64,000 nucleotides of DNA from Misgurnus anguillicaudatus (GCF_027580225.2 NC_073342.2:13427001-13491000), one strand, 5' to 3'. Positions 33,141 through 44,365 are shown, counted from the first letter of the stretch. Notes: generated from the sequence alone by a model not told the origin. Numbers and translations: made by a program.

Positions 33141-34015
33141 CACTCACCTAAAGGATTATTAGGAACACTCTAGTGACTGAGGGGCCATTTTAGTACAGTG
33201 AACTCATTGTCATGTTCAAGAAACCAATTTGAAATGATTCGAGCTTTGTGACATGGTCCTGCTGGAAGTAGCCATCAGAGGATGAGTACATGGTGGTCAT
33301 AAAGGGATGGACATGGTCAGAAACAATCCTCTGGTAGGTCGTGGAATTTAAACAATGCCCAGTTGGCACTAAGGGGCCTAAAGTGTGCCAAGAAAACATC
33401 CCCCACACCATTACATCACCACAACCAGCCTGCACAGTAACAAGGCATGATGGATCCATGTTCAAATTCAGTTTGCGCTAAATTCTGACTCTACCATCTG
33501 AATGTCTCAACAGAAATTGAGACTCATCAGATCAGGCAACATTTTTCCAGTCTTCAACTATCCAATTTTGGTGAGCTTGTGCAAATTGTAGCCTCTTTTT
33601 CCTATTTGTAGTGGAGATGAGTGGTACCCGCCCGGTGGGGTCTTCTGCTGTTGTAGCCCATCCGCCTTAAGGTTGTGCGTGTTGTGGCTTCACAAATGCT
33701 TTGCTGCATACCTCGGTTGTAACGAGTGGTTATTTCAGTCAAAGTTGCTCTTCTATCAGCTTGAGCCAGATCTATCAGTCGGCCCATTCTCCTCTGACCT
33801 CTAGCATCAACAAGGCATTTTCGCCCACAGGACTGCCGTATACTGAATGTTTTTCTCTTTTCACACCATTCTTTGTAAACCCTAGAAATGGTTGTGCGTG
33901 AAAATCCCAGTAACTGAGCACACTGTGAAATACCCAGACCGGCCTGTCTGGCACCAACAACCATGCCACGCTCAAAATTGCTTAAATCACCTTTCTTTCC
34001 ATTCTGCTCTGCACA
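33141..34015 (-). mobile_element. Tc1-like transposon, internally deleted and 5'-truncated
   Basis: The right boundary in this orientation (33141) starts CACTCACCTAAAGGATTATT at a TA, the terminus of a well-known fish Tc1-like family. Read on the minus strand it contains N-terminal and middle transposase coding sequence, then jumps at about 33170 straight to the terminal repeat, losing the C-terminal third. Homology stops near 34015 without the second terminal repeat. It cannot move on its own. Confidence 0.88.
33180..34015 (-). pseudogene. Tc1-like transposase pseudogene
   Basis: The DNA-binding half is open at 33602-34051. KGDLSNFERGMVVGARQAG, then a helix-turn-helix segment (ISQCAQLLGFSRTTISRVYK) and a second one ending TTLRRMGYNSRRPHR, match the paired-like N-terminal domain. 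The first 15 or so residues of that frame are not family sequence. The catalytic half continues in another frame (33190-33465: DVMVWGMFSWHTLGPLVP, DGYFQQDHV), with at least one frameshift near 33600-33470 and a damaged QQDNAPC-type block. The region holding the final Glu of the DDE triad is deleted. Transposase once cut and pasted the element at TA sites; this copy is dead. Confidence 0.88.
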
Positions 34016-34059
34016 TTTTGCATGACACATGAAGTTGATCATGAAGTACAAGATGAGAA

Positions 34060-34340
34060 AAACTAGGTTTCTGTGTATTCAACGCACACCCCATTATTGT
34101 TTACAATGCGTGGAATGGTGCACTTTATTTGTGGAGCGGATTTATTGCATTCTGCAGAAAAGGAGGAGTGGCGTTTATTGCGTTTTGGGAAAAAAGAGAG
34201 AAAAGATGACAGAATAACACGGCGGATATTGGATTTTGCTAAAATTAAGAATTTACTTCTAAATACTGACCTGATACAATACTGATTTTGGCGGTAACTC
34301 ATTTAAAAAAAAAAAGACATTTATCGCGTTTTGAAACCAA
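34060..34340. repeat. probable dispersed repeat (unclassified)
   Basis: TTTATTGCATTCTGCAGAAA, GGAGTGGCGTTTATTGCG and GACATTTATCGCGTTTTG look like a fish repeat I recognise loosely. The two TTATTGCG/TTATCGCG words suggest repeated termini. No TSD found. Confidence 0.35.
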
Positions 34341-34411
34341 ACTCTTCACATGTTTTTATGAATGGTCCTTCTGAGTATATACCCATCTTTATATGAATGT
34401 AAATGAATGTT

Positions 34412-34575
34412 CAAAATATGTACCCTAGTTGCAACTGTCACTAGGGCAGTACCCTTAAAAAAGGTCCTAATACGTACCAATAGGTACAGATATGTATCTT
34501 TGAGGTACTAATAAGCTCTCTTTGGTACCAATATGTACATCTTCAGCCCCAGTGACAGCTAAGGTACATATTTTG
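34412..34575. mobile_element. 164-bp palindromic MITE rich in GTACC words
   Basis: CAAAATATGTACCCTAG with CTGTCACTAGGGC (left) pairs with the complement of GCCCCAGTGACAGCTAAGG and TACATATTTTG (right). The interior alternates TACC/GGTA words. It shares this style with the GTACCTAAAGGGTGC blocks of the 20.4-22.7 kb array. Confidence 0.65.
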
Positions 34576-37038
34576 AAAAAAAATTTGCGGATAGTGTATA
34601 AGAATCCACAAACTGCTTAATATTATGTCATACAGTACCAAAAAAATGTTTTTGGAAATAGAGACTGTAGTGTTGAGAAAATATAGCATGTGAATAGATG
34701 ACATACACCAAGCCTTAGCATTTGCAAGCAACTTTAAAGTCATAGTTCATTTTCTCTCCTTAAGCCATAAAAAGGCAAAGCTTTTCCAGGCCGGATAAAT
34801 AATTGTGTTTGTCCGGCTATGAAGTCTACTGGTCTGCAGAATGCTGAATTTATACACTTATAAAAAGAACGGATTTGGTGTTGGTCGTCTTTTGACTGGC
34901 TCTTTCTCTCCTCTGTGCCCGAGTATTATTCCATTGATCTAAAATCCAGCATACATAAGCATATCTAAAGGAAACCCCTCTTTTGAAGACACGCTACAGA
35001 GAGCACACACGTCTTCAGAAAATACGACTCCCCTTTTTATTGCTAATGAATGAAGTGCTGATTTGCTTGAAAACCTAGAGTGGTAAAAGCTGTTTATGCT
35101 AAATAGCATCAATATTAATAGTAGTCGACACGGCATGAGAAATTTAGTTTGCTTACAAACTTATGCTTACATATAAAAGCGTCTCACCCAACAACACTTT
35201 CACTTACAGTATGCTGCCTCTCGGTTTATCGTAATAGCGAATTGTGCATGCCGCACTAATGATGACTTCATGCTGCTCGGGTCTAAACGTAAACCCGCAT
35301 GTCGTATTTACTGCCGTAATGAGCGTTTCATTGTCGTTTTCTAATGTAATACAACATTCCGGTCTGGAGAATTTATAATGCGGTTTGCATTCTCTGGTTT
35401 CTATTAAATCTGCCGCCATGATGGGCTAATACACACGACTCTTTTATTAGCCTTCCTGTACCCGACACGGTCATTTGGGAGACATTAGGAAATTAGAGGA
35501 GAATTGAATTAAAGGTACAGCATATGAGGGTTGCAGGAACTGACGAAATGCTGGCCGACTGGATGAACGCATTCGTCTGAATGCGTTTTAAGGATACTTG
35601 AATATTTGCTGCCGCCATCTTTTGTATTCGTTGACAAGATTTTTGTACAAGGATACTTAAGAAACCAACTTGGTAGAAGGTTTCACCTGTTGAGTTTGTA
35701 CTGAAGGCAGTGAATCTTGACTTATTATAAGAGCTCTTCTTTTGTGAATGCTTTGCAAGTTGCTACAAGAAAAAATCAGAGAGTACGATCACAATGAATA
35801 TCTAAGACCTTGTTCTCTTAAATGAGTTATGCTCCCCAGCGTGTTACATAAGATGAAGAGATCGTACTGTATCTCCGCCGTCCGGACGCCTCTCAATCTT
35901 CCGCTATGGTCTTCATCAGCTCACGCTGAGCGCCCTGGGCAATGAGCCTCGAAGATAGGCGCGATACCGCCGGGCCGTTACCGTGATTGAGAGACGGTAG
36001 TCTCCTTCTTCCACGTGACGTTATTTATACGTTTTAATGATTCTTTCTCTGCGTGTCCCATCCCCTCCCAAGGCTGCGAGTGAAAAATTCATGTTTTAAG
36101 CGCTGGCCCGATGCAGATATTTTCCATCAGTCATTTCTGGACATGTTTAGTGTGGGCGGAAAGGACGGGGGGTCTCGGGAAGCGGATAGCCGGTTCAAAT
36201 GTCCTCCTCCAACAGAGATGACATTTTATTAAATAATTTTAAATTTTAATGCAATCCGCTGGATGTGTTTGCTCGCTCTTTCGAAATCACTTTCACCTCC
36301 CCAGAAAGCTCAGAGGTGCTTGAATTCGCTTGTGCGCGCTCTTGAAAAAGAAATGAATATGTATGTGTTTTGCTTTTGCTTTTTGCTTTACGCTGTTGCT
36401 CGAGATTCAGAGCCAGCAGGCAACAAGCACGGTGCGTTTGGTCTTGGGTACACGCCAGTGCGGCTGGCTTGTCAGTACGGATTGTCAGCATAGCTGTCAG
36501 ATAGAGAGGGTCATCTGCGCTTGTGCGACCAATCGGCGCTGTAGCCCCAGGATATGAAGGTCTTAGGAGTCAACTGTCTGATACCAGAACACACAGCCCT
36601 GGGTTTCACAGACATTGCCAACGAGTTCCAGCCAATGGTTCATTAACTATACATTACAATGGGATATTTTGAATTTGCGCCCTGTTTGTATGGCCTGGAT
36701 ATTTGTGCTCCTGCCTCTGAAAACCCAGCTTAAGTCATTTTTCGTGATTTACTGTTTACAGTAATAAAAATCATGTAAAGAACATTCTGTTAAATTAAAT
36801 ATAACCTAGATATCTTTAATATTGACTGAGTAAGGTCATGCCAAAGATTCATGTGAAATCAAACGTTGATGCTCCAACTGTGACGATGTCATAAATTGTC
36901 TTTGATGTGTTTTGTAGTTGTTTGGTTTATTATTTGTTTTGGTGTGAAGTTAAAGAGGGTTCACAGCTTTCATTGTGTTTCCTTAAAATATTATTTTTAG
37001 AAATATATTGTGGTTATTTTTGCATTTGTTTTGGGGGA
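34576..37038. other. low-copy, conserved-noncoding-like stretch
   Basis: No coding exon is supported in 2.4 kb. 35200-35520 and 35760-36240 are non-repetitive, rich in CG-containing words and TAAT/ATTA cores (TAATGATGACTTCATG, GTAATGAGCGTTTCATTG, ATTAGAGGAGAATTGAATTAA), a texture seen in deeply conserved vertebrate enhancers. Palindromic GTGATTGAGAGACGG/CTCTCAATCTTCCG words face each other near 35890-36000. Open frames at 36246-36493 on both strands have no domain. Conservation is inferred, not shown. Confidence 0.35.
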
Positions 37039-37046
37039 TAATGTTA

Positions 37047-37552
37047 AAGGGACACTCCACTTTTTTTGAAAATATTCTCATTTTCTAGCTCCCCTAGAGT
37101 TAAACATTTGATTTTTACCGTTTTGAAAGCCATTCAGCTGATCTACGGGTCTAGCGGTACAACTTTTAGCATAGCTTAGCACAATCCATTGAATCTGATT
37201 AGACCATTAGCATCGCACTTACAATAACCAAAGAGTTTCAATATTTTTCTTATTTAAAACTTGACTTTTCTGTAGTTACATCGTGTACTAAGACCGACAG
37301 ATTAAAATTAAAAGCTGCTATTTTCTAGGCAGATATCGAAATATCAAAACTCTTTGGTTATTTTTTTGGTTATATAGCGAGATGCTAATGGTCCAATCAG
37401 ATCCAATGGATTGTTCTACGCAATGCTAAAAGTGCTAGCGCTAGACACAGAGATCAGCTGAATGGATTTCAAAACGGTAAGAATCAAATGTTTAACTCTA
37501 GGGGAGCTGGACAATGAGCATTTTTGCAAAAAAAAAAAGTGGAGTGTCCCTT
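37047..37552. mobile_element. complete hAT-type foldback MITE with perfect 8-bp TSD
   Basis: The ends AAGGGACACTCCACTTTTTT and its near complement are flanked by identical TAATGTTA at 37039-37046 and 37553-37560. Both arms are complementary through CTCCCCTAGAGTTAAACATT and CAATCCATTGAATC/GATCCAATGGATTG, leaving a short centre. The 8-bp duplication places this common family with hAT, although its ends look like the TTAAAGGG type. A truncated relative is at 17727-18150. Confidence 0.9.
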
Positions 37553-37639
37553 TAATGTTAAAATTAATTTTGAACTTATGTCTTTAATGTAAGTTTAGTT
37601 GTGTATTTATGTATATGTTTTCAATTTCCCCTATGTGTG

Positions 37640-37880
37640 TATATTGTTTTAACCCTTAGTTATAGAAAGAGTTCATTCTCAATTGCGTGGTGAGTCTCTC
37701 CGTGAAGTGGGAGAAACTAAGCTTTTCGAATCTTCGAATCAATTGAACCAATTGTTTCACAAATTGATTCAGTTTTTCAAAACGTTCGAAACACCACACA
37801 CGCTTGCGACACCTGCTGGTCAAAAAAGTTCTGTCCAAGATCTGTCCAAACGTTTGACACTTTTTACAAAGTAATAGCAA
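37640..37880. repeat. probable dispersed repeat (unclassified)
   Basis: TTCGAATCTTCGAATCAATTG followed by CACACGCTTGCGACACCTGC and TGGTCAAAAAAG resembles a recurrent fish repeat. Overlapping frames on both strands reflect AATTG/TTCGAA palindromes. No ends found. Confidence 0.35.
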
Positions 37881-38119
37881 AACTTTTCTAAAAATATGCT
37901 TTAACTTAATTAAGCCATAATTAAAAGTCTATTCTGTGTTTTATTTTAGGGCATAATTAAAACTAACTCCTCTTTTAATTATGCACATGTTTGTTATTAA
38001 AACTGTCTATAAACAGAAAGTAGACAAAATGTTAGTGTTATTCGTCAGAAGGATGAATGTTTTATGAACCTAGCATAATAAAACTGACCCGAGTTCACCT
38101 AACCATATTAGACACTGGT

Positions 38120-38365
38120 CATTTTTTATCAACTCCCCCTCTGGTCATATCAACACACCAACGCTATCTCATGGCAATTCGTATTAATTTGTACGACATC
38201 ACTTTTGTAAGATTTGCCTTTGCCACTGTGACGTTGGGTTTAGGCGTGGGGTTTTCGTTAGTGTTTTTTTGATAATCATGTGTTTTTGCACAATTTACTT
38301 CGTACAAATTCAAACGATTTAGCCAACTCATTAAATTCTCGTGAGATCAGGCTGCCTAATCTTAT
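38120..38365. repeat. dispersed repeat C (copy 2)
   Basis: CAACGCTATCTCATGGCAAT, GTGACGTTGGGTTTAGGCG, TTTGATAATCATGTG and TCTCGTGAGATCAGGCTG match copy 1 (29760-29930) and the flanks of the 52-54 kb satellite. It is the most complete copy in the window. Confidence 0.65.
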
Positions 38366-38480
38366 CATTAGATTATGAGACGACTTTAACCACACAGAAT
38401 TTTTACCACAGTAAAAACAAAACAATCCTGGTCACTTTTGCGAATTTTAACACTACCGAATGGTGACTGTAAATAAATAT

Positions 38481-38936
38481 TTAAAGAGGCCATGGCATGA
38501 AAATCTGACTTTTTCCATGTTTAAGTGCTATGATTTGGTCCCCAGTGCCTCTATCAACCTAGAAAATATGAAAAAGATCAACCCAGTAACTTAGTTTAGG
38601 TAAACCATTCTCTACAAGCACATGAAAAAACAGGTAGTTGAAATTTGGCTCTCCTTATGATGTCATAAGGAGCTCTTATTATAATAATACCATTCCTTAA
38701 TCTGCACTATCCAACCACAGCACTGACATTCAGTGTTTGAATTTCATCAGCTTATTTGCATTTTAAAGGACACACCCAAAACGGCGCATTTTTGCACACA
38801 CCTACATAGTGGCAATTTAAACATGCTATAATAAATTATCTATATGGTATTTTGAGCTGAAACTTCACATATGTGCTCTGGGGACACCAAAGATTTATTT
38901 GACATCTTAAAAAAGTCTTGTGGCATGGCCCCTTAA
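38481..38936. mobile_element. TTAA-ended MITE, GGCCATGGCATG family
   Basis: TTAAAGAGGCCATGGCATG (left) and the complement of GTGGCATGGCCCCTTAA (right) form inverted ends. The interior includes TTATGATGTCATAAGGAGC and TTTAAAGGACACACCC. No coding content. Confidence 0.75.
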
Positions 38937-39034
38937 AAGTTGTCTTATGGTTCAGCCTTAAAGTACTTTGTATTTAAGACTTTCAAATTAGCATACCAAC
39001 AAGTAAAAAAAGTAAAACAGTCTTCTTTAGAATG

Positions 39035-39160
39035 CATCCCCAGCGTTGGGTTGAAAAGGGATGACCCCAGGCCCTCGGGTTGTAATTTAACCTATTCTGG
39101 GTTCTTTCAACCAAAAATGCTAGGTTGTTTTGACCCTACGCTGGGTTGAAACAATTGCAT
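39035..39160. mobile_element. small palindromic MITE, TGGGTT family (copy 2)
   Basis: CCCAGCGTTGGGTTGAAAAG and the right side TTGACCCTACGCTGGGTTGA are relatives of 30785-30905. It can form alternative hairpins because both orientations of GGGTTGAAA occur. Confidence 0.6.
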
Positions 39161-39164
39161 TTTT

Positions 39165-39830
39165 AGCGTGTATGTAATACAATTCCATATTTCTGTCTAC
39201 TTCAATCAATAAAAATAACTAAATTAATAATAAATAAATACATTTGTATTACTGTGGTCCCATATCCAAAGAATCCATGCATATGAAAGCAAGGGCACTG
39301 TTATAGTAGGCTATTCAAAGTGTAAATACATAAAGCTTAGTCCTTAGATTATGTTTTAATTACAAAGATAAAGTAAGCCATATAAAAATGGAGGAATTTT
39401 TCACAAGGGAACAAAAGTACATCATGCCGTTCCTCTCAGTGATTTAATTAGCCACGCTATGCTAATCACGTCATGCTATGCTAAGCACAGTCATGTGGCC
39501 AATGAAAAATACATTAAACGCACACCTGCTATAACGTTGCTAACAAAGTCAGATAAAGCTTTTATAGCAAACATTTGCTGTTTACATGCAAACCAGTGGA
39601 TTTACTGTAATAACTGCTTGATTATTAAAGATGATTGACATCCACATATTCTGACAAGCATGTAATGGATGAATCGATCATAGTTTCATTTGATTATTTT
39701 TAATACGTACCTTACTGAATACAAGTTTAACTATTGTACAGTAGGAATAGTCCCTTTGAAAATCATCTTATAACATGACATTATCTTATAACTAAATAAA
39801 ATCTATTTTATAACGTTTCATCTTTATGTT
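39165..39830. other. low-copy stretch, no gene seen
   Basis: No gene supported. A short local repeat of CATGCTATGCTAA-type words occurs at 39455-39490. Confidence 0.4.
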
Positions 39831-39834
39831 GATG

Positions 39835-39950
39835 TATTTGGCAAATGATTTTATCCATTTCACAAGATGTGTTTCCTGAGGATCAAACCCATGACCTTTG
39901 CGCAGTTAAAGCAATGCTTTACCAATTGAACTACAGGAACATATTAAGCA
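39835..39950 (-). mobile_element. tRNA-derived SINE (family B), diverged
   Basis: On the minus strand: TGTAGTTCAATTGGTAAAGC (A box) and TCATGGGTTTGATCCTCAGG (B box), then the tail ATAAAATCATTTGCCAAATA. Internal deletion compared with 1856-2000. Confidence 0.6.
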
Positions 39951-40130
39951 TTTTTATGCTTAGTGGATTCAAGTTATACATTGTATAAGCATATGTGTTG
40001 CATGAAAATCTAACTCATGAGCTACATGAACATCTGAGAAACACAATACAATACGTTTTAAGAAATTACACATACCTAAAGACAAATGTTTGTCAAATAA
40101 CTTGCTTATTGTCATATTTTGTTTACACTG

Positions 40131-40261
40131 CCCTGCTGAAAAAAACTGCATCAAACCAGCATGGGAATTATGCTGGTCTATGCTGGTTTAGCTGGTGGTC
40201 CCAGCATACCAGCACCAAAACACAACATATGCTGGTCTTGCTGCTGGTTTTTTCAGCAGGG
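40131..40261. mobile_element. 131-bp MITE, CCCTGCTGAAAAAA family
   Basis: Inverted ends CCCTGCTGAAAAAA and TTTTTTCAGCAGGG enclose repeats of ATGCTGGT/ACCAGCAT. A very common fish miniature element. No matching TSD was obvious (flanks ACACTG and TGTATA). Confidence 0.8.
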
Positions 40262-40299
40262 TGTATAACATGATATCATGTAAGCATATATTTTTGTGT

Positions 40300-40412
40300 T
40301 ACTTTAATTTAACAAATTAAGTTAAACAATTATACAAACTTATCACAGGTCAAAAGGTTGAATTGACTTGCATAATTAAGTTGTTTAAACTTCATGCTGC
40401 ATTTTTTACCGT
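40300..40412. mobile_element. fragment of the AAGTTGAA-type MITE family
   Basis: AACAAATTAAGTTAAACAAT and ATAATTAAGTTGTTTAAACT with a terminal TTTTTTACCGTGC relate to 14010-14205 and 31010-31145. Confidence 0.45.
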
Positions 40413-41100
40413 GCACAAAGAGTAGTGCGCCATGCCTGAGTCTGTGACTGAAGCCCCTTGACGCCCTACTGTACCGTATGTGCACGATGCCTCAATGCAA
40501 CAAATATAAATATGCAATAACGCAAGTGACTTTTGAGAGTAAACAATGACATAATCTGATAGATGTTTTCTTCTGCAAAGTTTTATCATTCGGGTCAGGT
40601 GCATCCGCTGTTGTTACTTCTGCGGTAGAAAAGTTTTCAAATTTGCAAAACTGCATATCAAGGCTGTTTCAAAAGCACACACGCACACACATGCAGATGT
40701 GTCATTGTAGTGGACACAAACGAAGGGACTGATAATGGTAATTACAGTGGCAAGGTGACACAGGCGGCTCCTACTGAAGACTGCAGACGTTGCTTTAATT
40801 ATAGAGAGGTCATCAACTGAGAGAAACTGCACAAGAGCTCTGTCCTATAGTTTGATCATCTCTACTTCCCTTCATCCCTCTTTCATTTTAACATAACCAT
40901 GATGGGTGCTGTCTCTTTTAGCTTGATATGAGTGTTGCATCAACTGTGAGAGATTTTGGGGCGGGTGGTGCCTAGAAATGATAAAACGGATGGTTTTGGT
41001 CCTTAATGCAGATATTAAAATATAAAAGTTCTATAATATAAATCTTTTATATTTAAATAACTATTTTATGTGATAATTGTATAAAAAAATTCTATATACT
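40413..41100. other. low-copy stretch, no gene seen
   Basis: No gene supported; a short ACACACGCACACACATGCAG tract occurs near 40676-40695. Confidence 0.4.
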
Positions 41101-41103
41101 TAA

Positions 41104-41350
41104 GTTAGAGGCGGAGTGCACGATGTCTGAAAAAAGCTTTGGAAAAGGGAGTCAGGCCGAGTACCAAAACACACTTGTAGCCAATCAGCAGTAAGGGGCG
41201 TGTCGACTGACCGACATCGTTGCCTGGGTTGAGTACATGTGGGGCGGGTCTATCAAAAGAAGGTCCAGATTCTATTGGGGTAGGGGCGTGTTTGTTTAAG
41301 TGATTTCAAATGTCAACATGTGCTTTCACAGATCATGCACCCCGCCTTTA
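41104..41350. mobile_element. MITE with AGGCGGAGTGCACGAT-type ends
   Basis: AGAGGCGGAGTGCACGATGT (left) and the complement of AGATCATGCACCCCGCCTTT (right) are inverted relatives. The interior holds CCAATCAGCAGTAAGGGGCG and GGGGCGTGTTTG. No coding content. Confidence 0.7.
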
Positions 41351-41599
41351 AATATTTCATGCTATGAATATAGTCACAACTTTGTGTCTCATATAATCTA
41401 AGTCACATTCCTTATGTGTCTGGTGAACAAACACATTATGTTTTCATGAAACTGTTTAGGAGTATTTGGAAATATTATTTTAAAAATAACAATAAATAAT
41501 AATAATTAACAAGCTCAGAAGCAAAAACCTCTAAAAGCCACCTCCGTCAAAAATGAAAATGATATAAACCGAATGCTCGTAGCACAAATTATATGTTCA

Positions 41600-41885
41600 T
41601 TAAAGGAACAGTATGTAGGATTGTGGCCAAAACTGGTATTGCAATCACAAAACTTGTGGCTAAAACTGGTACTGCAATCACACAACTGGTGGCCAATAGA
41701 CAAATCGACAACATAAACATCAGTTGAGGGCTGCAACTCCACTTTTTAAATCACAATATCCTGGCCAGACCACTGTTGTGAGTCATATAAGTATTTGAAA
41801 TGAAAATTATTTCTTAATGTCTAGTGACATATTAGGGCCATTTTATGATAAATTGATATACATTTCTTACATACTGTTCCTTTAA
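41600..41885. mobile_element. TTAA-ended MITE, AGGAACAGTATGTA family
   Basis: TTAAAGGAACAGTATGTAGG (left) and the complement of TACATACTGTTCCTTTAA (right) form inverted ends. A 35-bp internal unit (TGGCCAAAACTGGTATTGCA and similar) is repeated about three times near the left end, including a copy with GTGGCTAAAACTGGTACTGC. Confidence 0.8.
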
Positions 41886-42057
41886 ATAGTGTACTTTCGT
41901 TTAAAATGCGGTCATTTAGAAATGCCGTTTTGTTGGCAGGATCCATTAAGAGTTTGATTTAAAAAAAACAATTTACAAGAAAACTTGTCAGACACATTTA
42001 GATGGTTTTTCCTCTGAGCTTTTCAGTTATAATGGTAAAACGTTTTTACGGCAGATT

Positions 42058-42415
42058 TAAAGATCACCTATTGTCAGATTCACGTTTTTACATTTCTTTT
42101 GGTTTGTAAGTGTGTATTAATACATGTTAATGATATGCAAAAGGTACAAACCCCAAAGTAAACAATGACACGAGTTATCATCTCCATCGTAAATGTCTTT
42201 TCTTGGACTACAACAAACACACGGATTGTAGGCAACAGTTTACTTCCTGGGATGAAGACAAGATCGACATTATCGGACTCACAACCTGTAAGTTAACTCC
42301 TGTTAGCATTGCATTGTGAGCAAATCTTTCAAACGTGGTAAGGAGCGTGTGCACGTGAATCTATCGCATATAACAATAAAGAATATTTTGTTTTTAATAA
42401 ACGTAAATCCTTGTG
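42058..42415. mobile_element. probable TTAA-type element, left end only
   Basis: Begins TTTAAAGATCACCTATTGTCAG after a TTAA-like boundary and continues with GTTAATGATATGCAAAAGGT and AAACACACGGATTGTAGGC. The right end is unclear; it seems to run into the next MITE. Confidence 0.4.
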
Positions 42416-42419
42416 TATT

Positions 42420-42800
42420 AAAGGTGCGATGTGTCATTTTTAGAAGGATCTCTTGACAAAAATGCTAAATAATATACAAAACTATATGATCAGGGGTGTA
42501 TAAAGACCTTTCATAATGAACCGTTATGTTTTTATTACCTTAGAATGAGACGTTTTTATCTACACCGAGGGTCCCCCTACATGGAAGACGCCATTTTGTC
42601 CCGCCATGTTTCTACAGAAGCTCATAATGGAAAAACGTTGTTATTAAATTGTCTCCAGTGATGAAATGTTTGTCCTGTGTTGGCTACCGTAGCTTCTCTA
42701 TGCGTTTCAAAAGCAAGGGGTGAGCTGTGAACTGAGCTGTTGGTTGCAATTTGCAACCTCACCACTACATGCCGCTAAAATTTACACACTGCACCTGTAA
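42420..42800 (+). mobile_element. MITE of the AAGGTGCATTGTGTAAC family (copy 2)
   Basis: Starts AAAGGTGCGATGTGTCATTT, with AGAAGGATCTCTTGACAAAA, CCGCCATGTTTCTACAGAAG, GGCTACCGTAGCTTCTC and a right end ACACACTGCACCTG (complement CAGGTGCAGTGTGT). The ends are therefore weak inverted repeats. Copies at 12250-12650 and 33085-33140. Confidence 0.75.
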
Positions 42801-42841
42801 GTGTGTAAGTATGGAGCCCCTAAGGGGACATGGAGCAAAAA

Positions 42842-43391
42842 TTAACTCATTCACCGCCATTGACGAGTTATCTCGTCATTTATGAGTTCATATTTAACTA
42901 ATAAATATGCCTTTCTGGACGAATTTCAAAGTGAAAGTGTAAAACCGCTTTTATCCACCAGATGGCGCCAAACCAAATTTATCAAAAACGGAAGATAAAA
43001 AGATTTAATGATTTATTTTAACTGCCTTTATGTTTGATAGTCATTCTGAGTCTGATCTCTAACATAAATTCCTTTACAAAAACGCAATTTTTTAAGCTTT
43101 TTGCTTAAAATGTTGTATTTTTGAAGATAAATATCCATATTTCAGTGGTTAAATTAAGTAGAAAAGGTAAATATATAATGAAACGTTTTTCCCCATTTTG
43201 TTTGTTTGTTTGTTTGTTTGTTTATTGTTTGTTTGAAAGCAGAGGGTGTGTTCTTTAATTTGATATAATTTGTATGTTTATATATTTATAGAAAATAATT
43301 TTTCCTGCAAGGAATTTTGTGAAAATTTTGTTAAAATCACAAAAATGCAGGTGGACACTTTTCTTAAAAAGGCTGGCGGTGAATGAGTTAA
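42842..43391. mobile_element. non-autonomous element with perfect 18-bp inverted ends
   Basis: TTAACTCATTCACCGCCA at the left is matched exactly by the complement at 43374-43391. The left subterminus has the small hairpin GACGAGTTATCTCGTC. A TTTG tetranucleotide run lies at 43198-43237. Family members at 7352-7850, about 60590-61030 and 62959-63175 are more eroded. Confidence 0.8.
43198..43237. repeat. (TTTG)n microsatellite
   Basis: About nine TTTG/TTTA units inside the element at 42842-43391. Confidence 0.9.
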
Positions 43392-43491
43392 ATAAAGTTT
43401 AGTTTCGTGAATCTATCGTGTGCCCACGTGAAACTTTCGGCAACACATAATAGCCAAGAGATTCACGTGCCCAGTGATAGTTTCACGTGAG

Positions 43492-43646
43492 CAGAGGTGG
43501 AAAGTAACGAATTACATTTACTCACGTTACTGTAATTGAGTAGTTTTTTTGCATTATCTTCCGAGGTCTAGCAGCTTCGCGTCAAGTTAAACACAACTTC
43601 AAAACGTCCTCAAGAATGCGCAGGTCATTAGACATTGCAGAGAGAG

Positions 43647-43700
<54 letters not shown>

Positions 43701-44264
43701 GAATAAAGGTCTGACATCAGGTACCCAGGTCAGGGAAGTAAGAAGATAATAAACGTGTCAAATGTATATAGACATGGCACTCATCTCATTATATGCTCAT
43801 TTAAACTATATATAGTTTAATAAAATAATGTATGTTACCAGCAATACATCAATTACAACCTTACTATAGTGATTGAATTTACAAGCTGCTGACCACCTTC
43901 AAAAGTGCATAACTCACATGTAAAAATCATTAAACAATTCCATAAATGTTTCTTACTTTAAAAAAGCTTTTTATTTTATTAACTTTTTGTTATTGCACTT
44001 TCATTGTAAAGATGTTCCTACAATTAAACACAACTAGTTTGAGATTTATATTCCCTTGTCGTTTTTGAACTATACTAGAATCCTCCACCTCTTCCCGCTG
44101 TAAAAAAAGTAACTTTTACTCTGAGTAAAGTTAAAATGACTTACTTTTTACTTTTACTTGAGTAGATTTTTAAACAAGTAACTTTACTTTTACTTAAGTA
44201 AAAAATTATTAAAGTAACTTTACTTTTACTTGAGTACAATATTTTAGTACTTTTTCCACCTCTG
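43492..44264. mobile_element. hAT-type element, CAGAGGTGGAAA ends, perfect 8-bp TSD
   Basis: Begins CAGAGGTGGAAAGTAACG and ends with the complement of CAGAGGTGGAAAAAGTAC. Identical CACGTGAG lies at 43484-43491 and 44265-44272. The right arm is rich in AAGTAACTTTACTTTTACTT-type repeats. No transposase. It contains the GA microsatellite at 43640-43699. Confidence 0.93.
43640..43699. repeat. (GA)n microsatellite
   Basis: Nearly pure GA run inside the hAT element. Confidence 0.95.
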
Positions 44265-44365
44265 CACGTGAGCACGCGAAACTAAACTTTAAAAATAAAT
44301 TCTGCACATGAAGGTTTCGCATGAGCACATGAAAGTGTCACGTGAGCACTTAAAACTAAACTTTA

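Noticed and set aside
36246..36493. Overlapping 76-81 aa frames on both strands, one with a hydrophobic stretch
   Set aside because: No domain recognised, and mutual overlap on opposite strands suggests chance openness.
40131..40261. microRNA precursor (hairpin of ATGCTGGT words)
   Set aside because: It is a common palindromic MITE with sharp CCCTGCTGAAAAAA ends; hairpin structure alone is not evidence of processing.
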